From: Nocardioides panzhihuensis
Lineage (GTDB): Bacteria; Actinomycetota; Actinomycetes; Propionibacteriales; Nocardioidaceae
Length of the DNA stretch: 64,000 nt
Reading direction: 5' to 3'
NCBI RefSeq assembly: GCF_013408335.1
Contig: NZ_JACBZR010000001.1
Span: 248,001-312,000, forward strand
How positions within the stretch are numbered: the first letter of the stretch is position 1; every line of letters starts with the position of its first letter. Under the pieces are notes generated by a model, which did no database searches, was not told where the DNA came from, and saw nothing but the letters and a program-made list of their open reading frames with translations. The position numbers and the translations under genes are program-made. Of this stretch, positions 8,168-16,150 are shown one piece after another.

Positions 8168-8794
8168 GTGAAGTCGCTCTCCTGGTTGATAACTGGCCTC
8201 TTCCTCTACGGCATCGCAGTCGCCATGCTCGTCCAGGGTTCGCTCGGCCTGGCCCCCTGGAACGCGCTGGCCTCCGGACTCGTCGAGATCACCGGGATCT
8301 CCTTCGGGGCGATGACCAGCCTGATCGGGCTATTCGTTCTGCTGCTCTGGATCCCGCTGCGCCAGAAACCTGGGGTCGGCACCGTGCTGAACGTGGTGCT
8401 CGTCGGCGCCTCGGCGGAGATCGGCCTTCGCGTGCTGCCTCAGCCCACGGACCTGTTGGCTCAGGTCGCGCTGTTCAGTGCCGGCCTGCTTCTGCTCGCC
8501 GCGGCGACCGGCATCTACATCGCCCCCGGCCTCGGCCCGGGCCCGCGTGACGGCCTGATGACCGGCCTGCACGAGCGCACCGGCGCCCCGGTCTGGCTGT
8601 GCCGCGGGGGCGTCGAGATCACCGTGCTCGCGATCGGCTGGCTCCTGGGTGGCCTCGTCGGCGTCGGGACGGTCGCCGAGGCGCTGCTGATCGGTCCGAT
8701 GGTGCACCGGACCCTGCCGTTCTTCCGGACCGCGTACGCCGGGCGGCCGGTCATCGTCGACGCCGCTGAAGCGGAAACACGCGCGGGCGCATGA
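8168..8794 (+). CDS. YczE/YyaS/YitT-type membrane protein
   Basis: Protein of 208 residues with about five to six hydrophobic segments, including LITGLFLYGIAVAMLVQ, AMTSLIGLFVLLLWIPL and LFSAGLLLLAAATGIYI. The conserved loops GLAPWNALASGL and GLGPGPRDGLMTGL are typical of the YczE family. Function is unknown, with transport or membrane sensing suggested by context. Of several in-frame GTGs I chose 8168 because AAGGA at 8156-8160 sits 7 nt upstream; 8153 and 8134 are alternatives. Its divergent MocR partner is probably its regulator. Confidence 0.82.
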   Translation: MKSLSWLITGLFLYGIAVAMLVQGSLGLAPWNALASGLVEITGISFGAMTSLIGLFVLLLWIPLRQKPGVGTVLNVVLVGASAEIGLRVLPQPTDLLAQVALFSAGLLLLAAATGIYIAPGLGPGPRDGLMTGLHERTGAPVWLCRGGVEITVLAIGWLLGGLVGVGTVAEALLIGPMVHRTLPFFRTAYAGRPVIVDAAEAETRAGA

Positions 8795-8816
8795 TTTTAC
8801 CCACACGGGTTTATTG

Positions 8817-8893
8817 TGGCGCCCCCGACAGGATTCGAACCTGTGACCGTCGGATTAGAAGGCCGATGCTCTATCCAGCTGAGCTACGGAGGC
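8817..8893 (-). tRNA. tRNA-Arg (anticodon TCT)
   Basis: On the minus strand the sequence folds as a cloverleaf: acceptor GCCTCCG against CGGGGGC, D arm AGCTCAGCTGGATAGAGC, anticodon loop CTTCTAA (anticodon TCT, reading AGA/AGG) and T arm with GGTTCGAATCC. The 3' CCA is encoded at 8817-8819. The last anticodon-stem pair is a C-T mismatch. No integrase or att duplication is adjacent. Confidence 0.95.
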
Positions 8894-9118
8894 GTGGCCC
8901 GCGGGAGCACCCCGTCCGAGGTGGGTTTGCGCAGGCCGCACCCGATCTTACTGGTCCCCGTATCCCATGTGTGCATCGCAATCCGAAACACTGACCGGAG
9001 TGTTACCAAGGTGTGGGGGGTATTTGGGCGCACTGTCCCCACACTGTCGACGTAGGTGTCCAGTTGTCGGACCACGAGGGTTCGAGACTGGGCCGGATCA
9101 TCGGTAAGGTCCCCGGAC

Positions 9119-11089
9119 ATGACTATGGAGTCCATGTGCACCTCGTGCGGTGCAGCCGTCACCGGTATGCGCTTCTGCACAGGTTGTGGGACCCCCGTCA
9201 GAAGCGCTCATCAGCCGCCGTCGCAGGGTGCACCGGAGCCGGTCGCCCCGCCGCGACTGCCGCAGCGGGGTGCCGATCCTGAGCAGGGTGGTCTGTCGTT
9301 GCCGAGGCGTGGCCAGGAAGCTGCTACGCCCGCGCCTGAGGCCGACGCCGAGCCGGCACCGTTGCCGCTCGGGCAGGTCAGGCGTACGCCGGGGGCCTCG
9401 ATGGCGCCCCAGCTGAACATGACCGCGCCCAGCGGTGAGCAGCCGGCCTTCGGCGGTGGCATGGCCCCGCCGCCGGCAGGTACGGACAGTGGCAGCCTGT
9501 TCGGGCTGGCGGCGCGCACGCCCAAGTTCGAGCCGGAGCTCGCCACCCAGTCGCAGTCGCTCTTCCTGCCGAAGCGCAAGCGCGCCGCGGAAGAGCCTGA
9601 GCCGACCCCGGAGGAGCCTGCGCCGCAGGCAGCCGCACCGTCGCCGATGGGCGAGCGCATGGCCGAGCCGTCAGCGCCCGAGCAGCCGATGCCCGAACCG
9701 CCGATGCCCGAGCCGATGCCCGAGCGCCACATGCCTGAGCGCCAGATGCCGGCTCAGCAGGTGCCGGAGCCTCAGCTGCAGAGCCCCGAGCCGATGGCCA
9801 TGCCCCCGCTGCCCGCTCGTCCGGCCGCGGCGCACCACCAGAGCGCGGAGCACCCGACCTTTGTCGAGCCAGGGCCGCAGATGAGCGGCCCGCTCTCCGG
9901 CGAGACCCACGAGGCGATGCCGCCGGTCGAGCATCATCGCCAGCCCGAGCCGCCCCGTCCGGACGAGACCCAGGTCGCGATGAGTCCTCGGTTCGACGCC
10001 GCCGACGACGCCCCTGGCGGCACCCGTCCGCGCGATGAGTTCGAGCAGTTCGCGCCGCCGCAGCAGTTCGACGCTCCGGCGGCCGAGGCACGCTACGAGG
10101 ACGACCAGGCCGGCCAGGCCGGCCAGGCTCCGCAGCCTGCGGCGTACGGTGATCCCGCCTACGCCCCGCTCGCGCCGCAGCTCGAGCCGGACCAGAACCA
10201 GTGGTCCCAGGGCTACGACCAGCCCTATGAGCCTGCCTACGATCAGGGGTACGACCAGGGTTACGACCAGTCCTTCGGGCAGCCGCAGGACAGGGCCGAG
10301 GAGCCGTTCGGTCAACCGTACGAGGACCCCTACGCTCAGAACGTCTACGCCGACGCCACCCTCGTGGGCCAGCCGCCGGTCGGCGGCGGACCCAGCACCC
10401 CGGCGCCGCCTCCGATGGCGCCTCAGGGCTACGACCCCTACGGCAACGCCTACGACGCCCACTACGAGCCGCAGCGTCAGGGCAAGGGGCCCGGTGGGTT
10501 CAACCTGAAGCGCTGGGGCCTGATCGTCCTCGTGGTGGCGGTCGTGGTCGCGATCATCGCCTTCGTCATCGGCCTGGTCAACGACGGCGACGCCAACGCG
10601 AAGACCGGCAGCACCCAGGGCGCCACCACGGCCGAAAGCGGTCCGGCGGCCGAGGCCGGGAAGATCGACGAGCTCATCAAGACCTCGGCCAAGGACAAGG
10701 CGGCCATCGGCGCCGCCCAGGCCGACCTCCAGGCGTGCGAGAACATCGACGAGGCGATCAAGACCTTCGAGGACGCCGCGGCGTCCCGGAAGACGCTGGC
10801 GACGAAGGTCGCCAAGATCGACACCGCCGTCCTCCCGGGGTCGCGGAAGCTCGTCAAGAACCTCGAGTCCGCATGGCTGACTTCGCAGAACGCCGACCTC
10901 GCCTTCGCGGCCTGGGGCGAGAAGCGCAAGGTCAACGCCGACGGTGAGTGCTTCGGTGGCAAGGGCAAGCTGGCGAAGGCGACCGAGCTGAGCCAGGCCA
11001 GCCACGACTCGAAGAAGGCGGCCGCCAAGGCGTGGGGGCCGATCGCCGAGGAGTACAACCTCGAGCCGGTCGAGTGGAGAAAGCTCTAG
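9119..11089 (+). CDS. Zinc-ribbon membrane protein with long disordered region (unknown function)
   Basis: Protein of 656 residues. The N-terminus is a zinc ribbon with CTSCG and CTGCG pairs (Cys 7, 10, 20, 23). Residues about 30-455 are low complexity and probably disordered: first Pro/Glu/Met-rich (MPEP-, MPER-type repeats), then Tyr/Asp/Gln-rich (GYDQ repeats). One transmembrane helix follows at about 466-488 (LIVLVVAVVVAIIAFVIGLV), then a helical extracytoplasmic domain of about 165 residues rich in Lys, Ala and Asp. Zinc ribbon and disordered region should be cytoplasmic. The start at 9119 has AAGG 9 nt upstream; an earlier ATG at 9056 gives unconserved-looking residues. The C-terminal domain is not recognised. 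Scaffolding or signalling across the membrane is only a guess. Confidence 0.75.
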   Translation: MTMESMCTSCGAAVTGMRFCTGCGTPVRSAHQPPSQGAPEPVAPPRLPQRGADPEQGGLSLPRRGQEAATPAPEADAEPAPLPLGQVRRTPGASMAPQLNMTAPSGEQPAFGGGMAPPPAGTDSGSLFGLAARTPKFEPELATQSQSLFLPKRKRAAEEPEPTPEEPAPQAAAPSPMGERMAEPSAPEQPMPEPPMPEPMPERHMPERQMPAQQVPEPQLQSPEPMAMPPLPARPAAAHHQSAEHPTFVEPGPQMSGPLSGETHEAMPPVEHHRQPEPPRPDETQVAMSPRFDAADDAPGGTRPRDEFEQFAPPQQFDAPAAEARYEDDQAGQAGQAPQPAAYGDPAYAPLAPQLEPDQNQWSQGYDQPYEPAYDQGYDQGYDQSFGQPQDRAEEPFGQPYEDPYAQNVYADATLVGQPPVGGGPSTPAPPPMAPQGYDPYGNAYDAHYEPQRQGKGPGGFNLKRWGLIVLVVAVVVAIIAFVIGLVNDGDANAKTGSTQGATTAESGPAAEAGKIDELIKTSAKDKAAIGAAQADLQACENIDEAIKTFEDAAASRKTLATKVAKIDTAVLPGSRKLVKNLESAWLTSQNADLAFAAWGEKRKVNADGECFGGKGKLAKATELSQASHDSKKAAAKAWGPIAEEYNLEPVEWRKL

Positions 11090-11091
11090 TC

Positions 11092-11922
11092 TCAGCGTGA
11101 GCGGAGGTACGCCGCCATCGCCCGTTTGATGGCGGCGGCCACCCTCGCCTGGAACCGGTCGGACTTCAGCAGGCGCGCGTCCTGGGCGTTGCGCATGTTG
11201 CCCGTCTCGAGCAGCACCTGCGGCACGGTGGTCAGATTGAGGCCGGCGAGGTCGTCGCGCTCCACGAACCCGCCCTCGCCGAGGTAGGAGGCCAACGGCA
11301 TCCCGGTCTTCCGCAACTCGGTACGGAGCATCCGGGCGTAGCGTCGCGAGGGCTGGACGACCTCGTCGTTGGTGCCCGAGGGCACCGGGACCAGCAGCGA
11401 GTAGCCGCGCTCCGAGGTGGCAGCGCCATCGGCATGGATGTCGATCGCGACGTCGGCCTTCGCGTCGTTGATGATCTTGGCCCGCTTGTCGATGCACGGC
11501 CCGACCCCGTCGTTGCTGTCCCGGGTCATGACCACCTTCGCGCCGGAGGCCCGCAGGTCGGCGGCGAGCTTCGTGGCCACCGCCCAGGTGAAGTCGGTCT
11601 CCGGGTAGCCGTCGTCGGTCGCGGTGCCGGTGGTGTTGCACGGGCTCTGCGAGCGCCCGTTCCACACCGGCTCGTTGATCACCTCGGGCGCGCCCGCGTT
11701 GCCGCCGTTGTGTCCCGGGTCGATCCCGACCACGGCCCCCGCGAAGACGTTCTCGGTCGACACCGACCCGGAGGCCGACGCGGACGGCGCTGCCCCGGGA
11801 CCCGCGGACGAGGCGGGTCCCGAGGTCGGGGCACGACCGGCGCTGCACGCGGCCACCGGCAGCACAAGCAGCGCGACGGCCGCGAGAGATGCCCTCCGGC
11901 GTACGGCTTCGGTCACAGCCAT
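11092..11922 (-). CDS. N-acetylmuramoyl-L-alanine amidase, lipoprotein (Amidase_3)
   Basis: Protein of about 276 residues that should cleave the bond between MurNAc and the stem peptide of peptidoglycan. The N-terminus is a lipoprotein signal (LAAVALLVLPVAAC, lipobox VAAC). The zinc amidase motifs are present: VVGIDPGHNGG (first His), a Glu within YPETDF, AIDIHADG (second His) and LLETGNMRN (catalytic Glu). It follows pepP on the same strand with a very short gap, so the two are probably co-transcribed. ATG 11922 is used; GTG 11931 is the alternative and leaves only 7 bp after the pepP stop. It ends two bases from the convergent zinc-ribbon gene. Confidence 0.9.
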   Translation of the reverse strand: MAVTEAVRRRASLAAVALLVLPVAACSAGRAPTSGPASSAGPGAAPSASASGSVSTENVFAGAVVGIDPGHNGGNAGAPEVINEPVWNGRSQSPCNTTGTATDDGYPETDFTWAVATKLAADLRASGAKVVMTRDSNDGVGPCIDKRAKIINDAKADVAIDIHADGAATSERGYSLLVPVPSGTNDEVVQPSRRYARMLRTELRKTGMPLASYLGEGGFVERDDLAGLNLTTVPQVLLETGNMRNAQDARLLKSDRFQARVAAAIKRAMAAYLRSR

Positions 11923-11938
11923 CCGGGGCACTCGCCTC

Positions 11939-13363
11939 TCAGAGGTGCTGACCCATCCACGCCTCGACGTCGTCGGCGGTCCGTGGAAGGCCCTTGGACA
12001 TGTTCACCGAGCCGTCCTTGGTGACGACGATGTCGTCCTCGATGCGGATGCCGATGCCGCGCAGCTCCTCGGGGACGAGCTTGTCCTCCTTCTGGAAGTA
12101 GAGGCCAGGCTCGACGGTGAGGACCATGCCCTCCTGCAGCGGGCCCTCGATGTAGGTCTCCTTCGAAGCCGAGGCGCAGTCGTGGACGTCGAGACCGAGC
12201 ATGTGCGAGACACCGTGGAGGGTCCAGCGGGAGTAGGTCTTGTTGTCCTCGGAGAGCGCCTCGTCGACGGAGACAGGGAGCAGCCCGAGGTCGTCGAGGC
12301 CGTGGGCGAGGATCTCCATCGCGGCGAAGTGGCCTGCTCGGAAGGTGACGCCTGGACGGATCGCCTCGATGCCGGCCTGCTGGGCCTTGTAGACGAGCTC
12401 GTAGAGGTTGCGCTGAAGCGGCGTGAACTTCCCGGAGATGGGAAGCGTGCGGGTGATGTCGGCGGTGTAGAGGTTGTGGCCCTCGACACCCATGTCGAGC
12501 AGCACCATCTCGCCCGGGACGATCGGGCCGTTGTTGTCGATCCAGTGCAGCGTGGTGGCGTGGGACCCGCCGCCGACGATCGAGTCGTAGCCGAGGTCGT
12601 TCCCCTCGGCGCGGGCGCGGCGGAAGAAGGTGCCCTCGATCCAGCGCTCGCCGTGCTTCAGCACCTGGTCCCACTCGCTGACCGCGTCGGTGAAGCCGCG
12701 CACAGTGATGTCGCAGGCCTCCTGCAGCTCGCCGAGCTCCCACTCGTCCTTGATCAGACGCAGCTCGGAGAGCGCCTTGGCGAACTCCTCGTCACGCGAG
12801 CTCTCGGCCGGGGCGACCAGCTTGTCGACGTCGGCCGAGACGCCACGGAGGACCCGGGTCGGGGTGTTGCCGGCGAGCTCGGACTCGAGCTGGTCGACGT
12901 GGCGTACCTCGATCCCCAGCGAGTCGGAGAGCTCACGGGCCGACGGGCGCGCGCCGGCCCAGAGCGCGCCGTACTGACGGTCGCGGAAGAACTCGTCGGA
13001 GTCGCGACCGCTGCGCGGGCGGGCGTACAGCACCGAGGTGCCGTCGGGCTCGATCACGACGACGGCGTCGGAGGTCTGGTTGCCGGTGAGGTGGACATGA
13101 GCGGTGTCGGCGCGGAAGCGGTAGTCGGTGTCGTTGGCGCGGACCTTGTAGGTGCCGGCCGGGACGACCAGGCGCGCGCCCGGGAAGATGCCTGCGAGCC
13201 GCTCGCGGCGCGCGGCCGCCCACGGCGTGATCGGATGCTCGGGCACCTCGGCCTCGCGGTCGTCCCAGCCCTCCCTCATGAACTTCGACCAAGCCTCCGG
13301 AACCGGCTGGTCGTGGCTCTCGGTGTGGTCTTCTGCAGGGGAGGGGGCGCCGTTTTCCGTCAT
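11939..13363 (-). CDS. pepP: Xaa-Pro aminopeptidase (aminopeptidase P family, M24B)
   Basis: Protein of 474 residues, normal for PepP. It removes the N-terminal residue from peptides with proline in second position. An N-terminal creatinase-like domain is followed by the pita-bread metallopeptidase domain with all five metal ligands: Asp in LLDMGVEG, Asp in YTADITRT, His in HGVSHMLGLDVHD, Glu in LTVEPGLYF and Glu in IRIEDDIV. It should bind two metals, usually Mn. The first gene of a two-gene unit with the amidase lipoprotein. A -10 TACGAT lies 6 nt upstream of its ATG, suggesting a leaderless message. Confidence 0.93.
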   Translation of the reverse strand: MTENGAPSPAEDHTESHDQPVPEAWSKFMREGWDDREAEVPEHPITPWAAARRERLAGIFPGARLVVPAGTYKVRANDTDYRFRADTAHVHLTGNQTSDAVVVIEPDGTSVLYARPRSGRDSDEFFRDRQYGALWAGARPSARELSDSLGIEVRHVDQLESELAGNTPTRVLRGVSADVDKLVAPAESSRDEEFAKALSELRLIKDEWELGELQEACDITVRGFTDAVSEWDQVLKHGERWIEGTFFRRARAEGNDLGYDSIVGGGSHATTLHWIDNNGPIVPGEMVLLDMGVEGHNLYTADITRTLPISGKFTPLQRNLYELVYKAQQAGIEAIRPGVTFRAGHFAAMEILAHGLDDLGLLPVSVDEALSEDNKTYSRWTLHGVSHMLGLDVHDCASASKETYIEGPLQEGMVLTVEPGLYFQKEDKLVPEELRGIGIRIEDDIVVTKDGSVNMSKGLPRTADDVEAWMGQHL

Positions 13364-13369
13364 AGCGGA

Positions 13370-13375
13370 ATCGTA
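13370..13375 (-). promoter_or_regulatory. -10 box of pepP (leaderless)
   Basis: The minus strand reads TACGAT, then six nt, then the ATG of pepP. The spacing puts the transcription start at or within a base of the start codon. Confidence 0.5.
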
Positions 13376-13425
13376 CGCCGTGGCCGAATGCCCTCGCGCA
13401 CGGCTGATACCGACTTTCGTCAGTG

Positions 13426-13453
13426 TGCGTACCTTCCGTAAGGCAGGTACGCA
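13426..13453. promoter_or_regulatory. Inverted repeat upstream of the serine hydrolase gene
   Basis: TGCGTACC (13426-13433) pairs exactly with GGTACGCA (13446-13453) across 12 nt, and the spacer itself contains CCTT and AAGG. It ends 29 bp before the start codon at 13483. It could be an operator or a leader hairpin; no regulator gene is adjacent. Confidence 0.4.
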
Positions 13454-13482
13454 GACACCTCGCCCAGCCCCATGATGAATGC

Positions 13483-14973
13483 ATGTCTCGCGTGCACAGC
13501 CTCCTCTCCGTCACCGCTCTGGTGCTTGTCCTGACGTCGCTGATGAGCGCCGGTCCAGCCATCGCCCAGCCCACGGCGTTGGACACCGAGAGGATCGACG
13601 ACTTCGTCAGCTCCTACCTCGACCGGCACGGGCTGCCGGGGGCCGAGATCGCCGTGGTGCGCGACGGCGATCTCGTCCACGAGCGTGGATTCGGGGAGAC
13701 CTCGGAGGGCCGGCAGGTGACGCCGACGACGAAGATGCGGATCGCATCGGTCTCGAAGTCGATCACGGCGTTTGCCGTGATGCAGCTCGTCGACCATGGG
13801 AAGGTGGAGCTCGATCAGCCGGTGAGGCGCTATCTGCCGGAGTTCGAGATGGCGGACGCGCGGGCTGCCGAGATCACGGTCCGGCAGCTGCTCAGCCACA
13901 CCTCGGGTCATGCCACCCCGACGATCATCCCGCCGGCGGACACGCTGGAGGAGGGGGTCGCGCGTCAGCGGGAGTGGGCGCTGACGGCCGACCCCGGGAC
14001 GCGTTACCGCTACAGCAACGGCAACTTCTGGACCGCCGCCAGGTTGGTCGAGGTGGTCAGCGGGACCGACTTCGACGACTACCTGCAGGCGAACGTCTTC
14101 GAGCCGCTGCGGATGGACGACACGGTCAGCACGACGACCAGCAACGAGCGTGTCGCGGGGCTCGCGGATGGACACGTGCTGGCGTACGGGCGGGGGTGGA
14201 AGTGGTCCGAGATGGAGGCGATGGTCGCTGGAGCGGGCGGCATGGTGACGACAGCTCACGACATGGCGCAGTGGCTGGCGATGCAGCAGCGCGGCGGTGT
14301 CGGTCCGGACGGCCGGCGCCTGCTCTCGGAGGACCTGGTCCGGGAGTCGCACACGGTGCAGCCGGGCGCTGGGTCGGCACGGGCCGGCCTCGGCTGGGTC
14401 GGTTCCGCCGCCGGGGTCGAGCCCGCGCGGCTCGGGCACGGCGGCACCGACGTGACCGTCAGTGCGCAACAGCACCTGGTGCCGAGCAGCGGCTATGGCG
14501 TGATGGTGATCCTGAACAGCTCGACGATCGTGACCGGTCACCCGTGGAGCATCAGCGACGGCATCATCGAGATCACCGAGGGCCATGAGCCCGGCACCAA
14601 CGCCCCCGTCGCGACTCTGGTCGACCTCGGTCTCGGCGTACTGACCATCCTCACGGTCGGCATGGGCGTCATCGGGCTGCGAAGGGCTCCCGCGTGGGCG
14701 AAACGCCGAGCGGCATGGCCGCTGTGGCGTTACGTTCTTCGGTTGCTGCCACAGCTGATCGCGCCGGCGGTCGTGGTGCTGCTGTTCGGGGTCGCCACCA
14801 CCTTGCAGGACAACAGTGCTGTCCCGGCCGACGTGCTCGGACTCCACCCGGCCGCGATGATCCTTCTGCTCGCCGGAGCAGCGGTCGGCATCGCCCTGAT
14901 CGTCGCTCGGCTGATGGGGCGAAGAACGTCTCGACCGGCGTCCCTTCCCAACGAGGAGGCATCCGCCCGATAG
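13483..14973 (+). CDS. Serine hydrolase of the beta-lactamase/PBP4* family with C-terminal membrane helices
   Basis: Protein of 496 residues. An N-terminal signal peptide (LLSVTALVLVLTSLMSAGPAIAQ) precedes a class C beta-lactamase-like domain: SVSK (Ser89-Lys92), YSN near residue 176 and a late HGG motif (LGHGGTDVT). The final 130 residues carry three hydrophobic helices (VDLGLGVLTILTVGMGVIGL, LLPQLIAPAVVVLLFG, AAMILLLAGAAVGIALIV), so the catalytic domain is probably tethered outside the cell. Family members act on peptidoglycan peptides, esters or other amides; substrate is not predictable. ATG 13483 is chosen because the signal peptide begins there; the frame opens 20 codons earlier. Confidence 0.88.
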   Translation: MSRVHSLLSVTALVLVLTSLMSAGPAIAQPTALDTERIDDFVSSYLDRHGLPGAEIAVVRDGDLVHERGFGETSEGRQVTPTTKMRIASVSKSITAFAVMQLVDHGKVELDQPVRRYLPEFEMADARAAEITVRQLLSHTSGHATPTIIPPADTLEEGVARQREWALTADPGTRYRYSNGNFWTAARLVEVVSGTDFDDYLQANVFEPLRMDDTVSTTTSNERVAGLADGHVLAYGRGWKWSEMEAMVAGAGGMVTTAHDMAQWLAMQQRGGVGPDGRRLLSEDLVRESHTVQPGAGSARAGLGWVGSAAGVEPARLGHGGTDVTVSAQQHLVPSSGYGVMVILNSSTIVTGHPWSISDGIIEITEGHEPGTNAPVATLVDLGLGVLTILTVGMGVIGLRRAPAWAKRRAAWPLWRYVLRLLPQLIAPAVVVLLFGVATTLQDNSAVPADVLGLHPAAMILLLAGAAVGIALIVARLMGRRTSRPASLPNEEASAR

Positions 14974-14983
14974 TCTGGCGCGC

Positions 14984-16150
14984 ATGGGGGCGATCCCGAA
15001 GGATCCGACGAAAAGCAACCGCACGTTCACCATCGTGGTGGGCGTGCTCGTTGTGCTGACCTCTTTGCCGGTTCTCGGGATCGTTCTGCTGAGCACCAGC
15101 GTCGTCGATGACCATCTTGCCCCGACCGGCGCGATCCTGGGCGTTCTCTTCGCAGCCATCCCGGTCGTTCCGCTGGTCTACGCCTTCCTGTGGCTCGATC
15201 GCTACGAGCCCGAGCCGAAGTCGCTGCTCGCCCTCGGTCTGGGGTGGGGCGCCTTCGTCGCCGTCGCGGCCGCGTTGATCGTGCAGAGCGTCGGGGCGCT
15301 GGTCGCCGGATGGAGCCAGGCGACGCAGCTGGCGATCGTGGCGCCGGTCACCGAGGAGGCGGCCAAGGGGCTGTTCCTCCTCGTGCTGCTGGTCTGGCGC
15401 CGCCACCTTCTCGACGGCGTGCTCGACGGGATCGTCTACGCCGGCATGGTCGGCATCGGCTTCGCGTTCACCGAGAACATCCTCTACCTCGGCGGCACCT
15501 ACAACGGCACGCCCGGCATGGGCGACAGCTCCACTGGACACCTCGGCGAGTTCACCGCCGTCTTCGTGATGCGCTGCCTGTTCAGCCCCTTCGCCCACCC
15601 GCTCTTCACCGCCTTCATCGGCATCGGCATCGGCGTCGCGGTGGTGACTCGCAAGCGCTGGCTGAAGGTCGTCGCGCCGCTGCTGGGCTTCGCCGCAGGC
15701 GTGCTCGCCCACGGGACCTGGAACGGCTCGACACTGCTCTATGACGGGGCCGGGTTCCTGCTGGCGTACGTCGTGGTGATGGTGCCCGCGTTCGTCTCGA
15801 TGGTGATCTTCGCGGTCTGGCGGCGAAAGTCGGAGCGCATCGTGCTGACACGGTCGCTGACCGACGCCGCCCAACGCGGGCTGATTCCCTACACCGACAT
15901 CGACTGGGTGGTCGATCTGCGGCGCAGGGAGCAGGCGCGGAAGTTCGCGGCGGCGCACGGAGGCGCTCGAGGGGTTGCGGTCATGCGTGAATACCAGCAG
16001 GCTGCGATCGAGCTCGGATACTTGCACTGGCGATTCCTGCGCGGCAACCCGCCGCCAGACTTCGCCGCCCGGGGGAGGGCATACGTTGACCGAATCAGTG
16101 AGGTACGTCCACACATCGCATTTCCGAACGGAAAGGTGATGAGCGGATGA
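14984..16150 (+). CDS. PrsW-type intramembrane metalloprotease
   Basis: Protein of 388 residues with about eight membrane segments. The PrsW/CPBP-type motifs are in order: APVTEEAAKGLF (EExxK), GFAFTENILY, FSPFAHPLFTAFIG and LAHGTWNGS. In Bacillus PrsW cleaves an anti-sigma factor; the actinobacterial substrates are unknown, and no anti-sigma factor is nearby. The last codons overlap the ATG of the following GTPase gene (ATGA at 16147-16150), so translation is probably coupled. The C-terminal 90 residues after the last helix are charged and likely cytoplasmic. Confidence 0.88.
   Translation: MGAIPKDPTKSNRTFTIVVGVLVVLTSLPVLGIVLLSTSVVDDHLAPTGAILGVLFAAIPVVPLVYAFLWLDRYEPEPKSLLALGLGWGAFVAVAAALIVQSVGALVAGWSQATQLAIVAPVTEEAAKGLFLLVLLVWRRHLLDGVLDGIVYAGMVGIGFAFTENILYLGGTYNGTPGMGDSSTGHLGEFTAVFVMRCLFSPFAHPLFTAFIGIGIGVAVVTRKRWLKVVAPLLGFAAGVLAHGTWNGSTLLYDGAGFLLAYVVVMVPAFVSMVIFAVWRRKSERIVLTRSLTDAAQRGLIPYTDIDWVVDLRRREQARKFAAAHGGARGVAVMREYQQAAIELGYLHWRFLRGNPPPDFAARGRAYVDRISEVRPHIAFPNGKVMSG

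Noticed and set aside
8817..8893. tRNA-Arg as an integration site of a mobile element
   Set aside because: No integrase, no duplicated tRNA 3' end nearby, and the flanking genes look chromosomal.
9671..11848. Minus-strand ORF of 725 codons
   Set aside because: It runs across the zinc-ribbon gene and into the amidase gene; Arg/Gly/Leu-rich translation with no motif.
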